DNA from: Candidatus Methanovorans sp.
GTDB lineage: Archaea > Halobacteriota > Methanosarcinia > Methanosarcinales > Methanosarcinaceae
DNA length: 38,243 nucleotides
Assembly (NCBI GenBank): GCA_020793565.1
Contig: DQIP01000224.1
Span: 1-38,243 of the forward strand
Direction: 5' to 3'
Shown piece after piece: positions 34,122 to 38,243 of this stretch. Position 1 is the first letter of the stretch, and every line of letters starts with the position of its first letter. The notes under the pieces were generated by a model that had not been told where the DNA came from, made no database searches, and saw only the letters and a list, made by a program, of their open reading frames with translations. The position numbers and the translations under genes were made by a program.

Positions 34122-34534
34122 CTGTCATCACCTACATTTTTGAATATGAATAAAAGCCCACCAATTACAACAAAGTAAACGCCGATATCAAATAAACCGG
34201 CTGATACCAGTTCGATCTCACCGATGAATGGCAGGTGCACAAACTCTACAGCACTCCTGAAAAAGTTATGCCCGAAAAATATTGCCCCGAATGCAGTGAT
34301 GGATGAGAGCAAGAGACCGAATGCGAACCAGTTGGCCCAGTCCGGGTTGAAAAATGTTTTTATGTACTCAAGACCAAACACCACGTAGAGGAGTCCTATT
34401 ATAGAAGCGAACATGACGCCCCCGATAAAGCCGCCACCAGGATTATTATGGCCTGCGAGCAGCAATGAGATCGAGAACAGGATAACTAATGGTACACAGA
34501 TCTTTGTGATTGTTTTTGTAATAAGCGTGGTCAT
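34118..34534 (-). CDS. mrpB: Mrp Na+/H+ antiporter subunit B
   Basis: A 138-residue MnhB-family membrane subunit with four predicted helices and the conserved GHNNPGGGFIGG segment. AGGAGTGA precedes the ATG, which overlaps the mrpA stop. In some archaea this domain is fused or duplicated; here mrpA also ends in a related region. Confidence 0.94.
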   Translation of the reverse strand: MTTLITKTITKICVPLVILFSISLLLAGHNNPGGGFIGGVMFASIIGLLYVVFGLEYIKTFFNPDWANWFAFGLLLSSITAFGAIFFGHNFFRSAVEFVHLPFIGEIELVSAGLFDIGVYFVVIGGLLFIFKNVGDDR

Positions 34535-36900
34535 TTTTCTTCACTCCTGCTATGGATAAGATTGTATACTCCAAGCGCTGCCAGACACAGCACGGATATT
34601 TCCCCAAGTGTATCATAACCCCTGAAATCAACGATGATGACGTTGACAATGTTATGTCCGCCCGCGAGCGTCAAACTGTTTTCAATGAAATAATGCGACA
34701 GTGATTCAAAGGGTGATACAATTCCCTGGGTTGCATTGACCAGCATGATGAAAACCGTGCTTGCGATTGCAACTGAAATAATAACATCCCTGATCAAGGT
34801 GGTAGTTGGGATCTTTTCCTTGAATTTTTGCGGTATTTTCGCGATTGCAAGGAAGAAAATAATCGTTGAAAGCGTTTCAACCAATACCTGTGTCAGCGCA
34901 AGGTCAGGGGCTTTGAGGTATATGAACAGAAGACCTACCATATAACCAAGTGCAGACAATGCTATGATCGCTGGTAAATACCCTGGCAATACCACTATTG
35001 CGATTCCTGCTACAATCATGAGTAGCATAAGCAATGCTTCATATGGTGCGATATTAAAATTCAATGTCTGCGGTATGACATCAGCACCCAGTAAAATGAT
35101 CGGGATACAAACAAGAGTCACGATAAGTATCAGCACCGCGTTTATGTATGTCTTGATCGTGCCCGGTTGTGTAACAGATGATATTTTGTGGGCGTAGGTC
35201 TTAGCATTGTCAACAGCCGCATCGTAGTGATAGTTAACACTTATGCGCGGGTGACGTGCATTGAACCTGTCCTGCCAGGCAGCTATTGCATCGTATTTTG
35301 AATACACAAGTATTCCAAGGATGAATGTAACGATCGTCATGATAAGTGGTGTAGTAATCCCGTGCCACAATTTTACATGGAGGTGCACAGGCTCAAGCAG
35401 GATCCCTGATGCAGTTGGTTCAACGATGTAATGAACCGGAATGGATGGTACAAGCCCGAACAGGATTACCAGGAATGCAAGGAATGCTGCAGGGATCAGC
35501 ATAATAATGCCAGGATCGTGTATATGTTTCGGCAGGCCTTTCTTAGGCCGTTTCCCGAGGAATATGCCGTCGATCAATTTTATTGAATATGCAAATGTGA
35601 ACACTCCACCCATTATTGCTATTACGGGGATCAATATGGTATACGGCGACCCAAGTGCAGCTCCCATCTCAACTGATGATTCATAGAACATTTCCTTACT
35701 CAAAAAACCATTCAGTGGCGGAATGCCTGCCATAGAAAGGGCACCAATTACCGCTATGATGAATGTTATCGGCATTTCGCGCCGAAGACCACCCATTTTC
35801 CGAATGTCACGTGTGGCTACTTCATGTGCTATTATTCCGGCAACAAGGAACAAACATGCCTTGAATGTTGCATGGTTGAGTAAATGGAATGTTGCGGCTG
35901 TCACACCAATACCAGGATGGTGCTGTGTGGTATAACCGTACATTGTCATGATATAAGCAAGCTGGCTGATCGTGGAATATGCCAGTATGCCTTTTATGTC
36001 GGTTTGCCGGAATGCCATAAACCCTGCCATTACCATTGTGATCATGCCTGTACCGGATACAAGAATAAACCAGGCTTCTGTGCCTGAGAAGATCGGGTGC
36101 ATTCTTCCGACCAGGTAAATACCTGCCTTGACCATTGTTGCCGAATGCAAAAAAGCACTGACAGGCGTTGGGGCTTCCATGGCATTTGGCAGCCATATGT
36201 AAAATGGACCCTGTGCCGATTTTGCGGCAGCGCCTATGAAAATCAATACCAGTGTTATAAGAAAGAGGTTATGATCCTTTACGGTCTGGATCAATGCTTC
36301 GTTTTGAAGGATGGTAGGTATGTCAAAGGTGCCGGTGATCGAATGAAGGAACAGGAATCCTGCCAGCATTACCAAACCGCCTGCGGCTGTTATTATCAGT
36401 GATTTTGTTGCACCGTAGATCGATTCCGGTTTATCGCGCCAGTACCCGATAAGCATATAGGATGTGATACTCGTAAGTTCCCAGAAAATGAACAAAAGGA
36501 TCGTATTTGCAGAGAATACCATTCCCACCATTGAACCCATGAACAAAAGAAGCCACATATAGTATCTTGGCAGATCCTCTTTGTGGGACATATAGCCGTT
36601 CGAGTAAGCCATGATGAGCACGCCAATACCCGATGCCAGGAACCCGATGAGTATGCTAAGCCCGTCTATATAAAGACTGAAATCAATACCGACACTTGAC
36701 AACCATGGAACTGCATAAGATATAGGGCCATCATGAATGACGAGCGGTAGCACTGTTGCTATGAGCAGAAAACTTATAAGTGCAGTTGCAGCTGCAAGCC
36801 AGCCTACATAGTGCTTTAATATCTTTTCAGCCGCAGGAATAAGTCCTGCAACGATAAATGGCAAAAATATTGCCAGTGTAATAGCATTAAATGGGTCCAT
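34531..36900 (-). CDS. mrpA: Mrp Na+/H+ antiporter subunit A
   Basis: The largest subunit (789 residues), a complex I ND5-like proton/sodium translocator. The N-terminal ~500 residues form the 14-helix antiporter core with SAQGPFYIWLPNAMEAPTP and the QTDIKGILAYSTISQLAYI segment. A long lateral stretch and a C-terminal domain (about 600-789) related to MbhD/MbhE and the MrpB N-terminus follow. Known Mrp complexes expel Na+ in exchange for H+; in Methanosarcina acetivorans Mrp supports growth on acetate. A TATA box is centred 27 nt before the ATG at 36900, so the mRNA would be leaderless; an in-frame ATG at 36906 is the alternative. It is the first gene of mrpABCDEFG. Confidence 0.95.
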   Translation of the reverse strand: MDPFNAITLAIFLPFIVAGLIPAAEKILKHYVGWLAAATALISFLLIATVLPLVIHDGPISYAVPWLSSVGIDFSLYIDGLSILIGFLASGIGVLIMAYSNGYMSHKEDLPRYYMWLLLFMGSMVGMVFSANTILLFIFWELTSITSYMLIGYWRDKPESIYGATKSLIITAAGGLVMLAGFLFLHSITGTFDIPTILQNEALIQTVKDHNLFLITLVLIFIGAAAKSAQGPFYIWLPNAMEAPTPVSAFLHSATMVKAGIYLVGRMHPIFSGTEAWFILVSGTGMITMVMAGFMAFRQTDIKGILAYSTISQLAYIMTMYGYTTQHHPGIGVTAATFHLLNHATFKACLFLVAGIIAHEVATRDIRKMGGLRREMPITFIIAVIGALSMAGIPPLNGFLSKEMFYESSVEMGAALGSPYTILIPVIAIMGGVFTFAYSIKLIDGIFLGKRPKKGLPKHIHDPGIIMLIPAAFLAFLVILFGLVPSIPVHYIVEPTASGILLEPVHLHVKLWHGITTPLIMTIVTFILGILVYSKYDAIAAWQDRFNARHPRISVNYHYDAAVDNAKTYAHKISSVTQPGTIKTYINAVLILIVTLVCIPIILLGADVIPQTLNFNIAPYEALLMLLMIVAGIAIVVLPGYLPAIIALSALGYMVGLLFIYLKAPDLALTQVLVETLSTIIFFLAIAKIPQKFKEKIPTTTLIRDVIISVAIASTVFIMLVNATQGIVSPFESLSHYFIENSLTLAGGHNIVNVIIVDFRGYDTLGEISVLCLAALGVYNLIHSRSEEK

Positions 36901-36923
36901 GTCCATCCTAATTTAATTCCCAT

Positions 36924-36932
36924 TATTTAAAT
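36924..36932 (-). promoter_or_regulatory. TATA box of the mrp operon
   Basis: Minus-strand TTTAAATA is centred about 27 nt upstream of the mrpA ATG at 36900. MITE copy C begins roughly 50 bp further upstream. Confidence 0.5.
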
Positions 36933-36984
36933 CTTATGAAAATGTTGGAAACTACATTTCGATGTATTTGGAATTGTGGTTATT

Positions 36985-37114
36985 GAGACTGTCGTAAAAG
37001 TGGTAAAATCGGAACAGTTTGATTAATATTCCCAAGTAAAACGCTATGCTGCGCAGCGAGAAACTTATTCAACATGTTGAAAACTCTCTAAATATGGAGT
37101 TTTCCGACAGTCTC
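36985..37114. mobile_element. GAGACTGTCGG MITE, copy C
   Basis: A 130-bp element in the same orientation as copy B and closely similar to it. Ends are GAGACTGTCGTAAAAGT and CCGACAGTCTC, with flanking duplication GTTATT (36979-36984, 37115-37120). It lies directly upstream of the mrp promoter. Confidence 0.9.
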
Positions 37115-37271
37115 GTTATTAATAATTTACAGGGGACCTATATGTCAAAGTTAATGAAATAAAGGCATTACAGTGTCATTGCTCATCGATCATATGGTGT
37201 TTTGTTTCAAAATGTGGGGAAAGGTTCCGGTCGGCAAGGTGGTGGGGCTATTATCAGGTGAAACTGTGTAG

Positions 37272-37339
37272 GGCGGATATTGAAATGATCGACTTGCAGT
37301 TAATTTAGACTATGTACACCTGTTCATAAAATATCCGCC
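37272..37339. repeat. Inverted repeat of unknown nature
   Basis: Arms GGCGGATATT (37272-37281) and AATATCCGCC (37330-37339) enclose 48 bp. No direct repeats flank it. The surrounding 37121-37369 has no gene I can support. Confidence 0.4.
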
Positions 37340-37369
37340 GAAATATTCCGTAAGTTTTATTGCCAAAGG

Positions 37370-37500
37370 GAGACTGTCGAAAAAGTACATATTTCGAGGC
37401 ATTTCAACTTATGAACTAAATGTGGCACAGCGCAGCATAGCGTTTCTACATGCCAATGTTATTAAGAATGTTTAGATTTTATCACTTTCCCGACAGTCTC
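37370..37500. mobile_element. GAGACTGTCGG MITE, copy D (inverted)
   Basis: A 131-bp element opposite in orientation to copies B and C, with ends GAGACTGTCGAAAAAGT and CCGACAGTCTC and duplication AAAGG (37365-37369, 37501-37505). It shares its interior with the dispersed elements at 10368 and 24484. Confidence 0.9.
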
Positions 37501-37551
37501 AAAGGATTAAAGGTAGAAGTAATGGAATAGACTTAGACAGGAGTTTTCTAA

Positions 37552-37773
37552 TTGAAAGTTGTTGCAAACGGAGTCTTTGGGCACCAAGATGTTATCACGG
37601 AAGTGTTAGTCATGGTTGAAAAGTCGTTGAATAATATATTGCCTGACAAGATAGAAAATCGAAAGGCTGATTGGTTAGATTATATGTGGACCCTGGACTT
37701 AAATTCGAGGTATAGTGACATGACACTAGTGTCATGTCAATTATCGAGTATCGGATTATTTGACCGAAACTGA
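37552..37773 (+). CDS. Small hypothetical frame with TTG start
   Basis: A 73-codon frame that would begin with TTG, preceded by AGGAG at about 8 nt. The predicted protein (MKVVANGVFGHQDVITEVLV and on) is not recognised. Its last third contains a perfect 24-bp palindrome, so the end may be an insertion scar rather than the true C-terminus. The good ribosome binding site is the main support. Confidence 0.35.
   Translation: MKVVANGVFGHQDVITEVLVMVEKSLNNILPDKIENRKADWLDYMWTLDLNSRYSDMTLVSCQLSSIGLFDRN
37716..37739. repeat. Perfect 24-bp palindrome
   Basis: Two 12-bp arms without spacer, TGACATGACACT and its exact complement, centred on CTAG. It is inside the 3' part of the small frame. Confidence 0.7.
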
Positions 37774-38016
37774 AGAGATAACGGAGCAATTTACTGGAAA
37801 TTAAGAGAACGGAGCATCAGTTTCCGCCGCAGGCAGCACATTTCACTGCTGCCAAACCCATGACTCACAAACCATACCAAATCAGACAATTTTCATATCT
37901 GCAAATACGACACCGCTTAAAAACTGTTTTGTATTTCATATTTATAATTGTGAGAACGTGCACTGAGTGGGACTTGAGTGGATAAAAATTGCGGGCTAAA
38001 ATGACGGTCTCCATAC

Positions 38017-38048
38017 AACGAGAAAATCCTCCCTGCGGTCGGATTAAC
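38017..38048. repeat. Isolated copy of the 3236-3415 repeat motif
   Basis: AACGAGAAAATCCTCCCTGC followed by GGTCGGATTAAC matches the first tandem unit at about 3230-3262. It is a single partial copy without the second hairpin. The rest of 37774-38243 shows no supported gene. Confidence 0.65.
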
Positions 38049-38183
38049 GTACTATTATACCTTTCGATTTGATTCACTGAATAATGGTGACTCTCTTAAA
38101 AATGTCCGAAAATATGTTCCTGAATTGATACTACTTATCTGATTATTAGTACGCTACGCGCTGAGCTGAAACGTTCCGCTCTC

Positions 38184-38203
38184 GGACACCCACCAGGGTG
38201 TCC
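38184..38203. other. Hairpin near the right edge
   Basis: Perfect 8-bp stem GGACACCC/GGGTGTCC with loop ACCA, in a locally GC-richer stretch (38140-38220). It may belong to a structured RNA or an element that continues beyond the window; I cannot identify it. Confidence 0.4.
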
Positions 38204-38243
38204 TTCGCTCCACTGCTAATGAAATAAGATGATTGGGCATGGA

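Noticed and set aside
38100-38243. Ribosomal RNA or 5S gene starting at the right edge
   Set aside because: The GC-richer stretch with a hairpin does not match conserved 5S, 16S or 23S segments that I can recall; left as unidentified.

Overview
The window looks like a chromosomal piece of a methanogenic or methane-cycling euryarchaeon of the Methanosarcinales type. The evidence is archaeal informational genes (RadB, Hef, archaeal-type glycyl-tRNA synthetase, archaeal Elp3, TrmI, a protein with the archaeosine-synthase motif), archaeal TATA boxes at leaderless distances, a broken copy of the methanogenesis gene mer, and a seven-gene Mrp antiporter operon like that known from Methanosarcina acetivorans. 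Genus cannot be fixed from the sequence alone.

Layout. 1-480: edge fragment of a group II intron reverse transcriptase, a 40-bp repeat and a tRNA-Val(UAC). 564-3051: phenylacetate-CoA ligase, an unrecognised short frame, a mer pseudogene and a J-domain protein. 3236-3536: structured tandem repeats and a hairpin. 3551-8868 (minus strand): guaA glutaminase subunit, a DUF4349 lipoprotein, then the anaerobic ribonucleotide reductase set nrdH-nrdD-nrdG. A palindromic operator candidate separates nrdH from the divergent radB (9197-9880). 9881-10586 is gene-free and packed with mobile-element debris, including a 196-bp IS66-like MITE. 10587-13177: HD phosphohydrolase and tRNA m1A58 methyltransferase, translationally coupled. 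13275-15029: a decayed group II intron whose reverse transcriptase has lost the catalytic YADD region.

15161-21131 (minus strand): a class II Fic protein, then a SNF2-family helicase overlapping a SWIM/pRiA4b-ORF3 fusion protein, the most unusual gene pair here. 21234-22350: a MITE, an orphan group II intron 3' end, and a response regulator with an N-terminal winged helix. 22564-24210: Elp3. 24333-24733: a TIR-bounded non-autonomous element. 24908-26104: a divergent pair, an ArcS-like core protein and a TrmB-like regulator. 26674-30894: glyS and hef. 31063-36900 (minus strand): mrpABCDEFG, all six junctions being ATGA overlaps. 36985-38243: two more MITEs, a TTG-started small frame containing a perfect 24-bp palindrome, and another copy of the tandem-repeat motif.

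Themes: genome maintenance and dNTP supply (nrd, radB, hef, HD phosphohydrolase, SNF2/SWIM), tRNA modification (trmI, elp3, ArcS-like), and ion homeostasis (mrp), set among non-autonomous mobile elements. At least three MITE types are distinguishable by their ends. One family (GAGACTGTCGG ends, 5-6 bp target duplications) occurs four times, three of them in the region just upstream of a recognised gene or operon. No CRISPR array, complete insertion sequence or intact transposase was seen.
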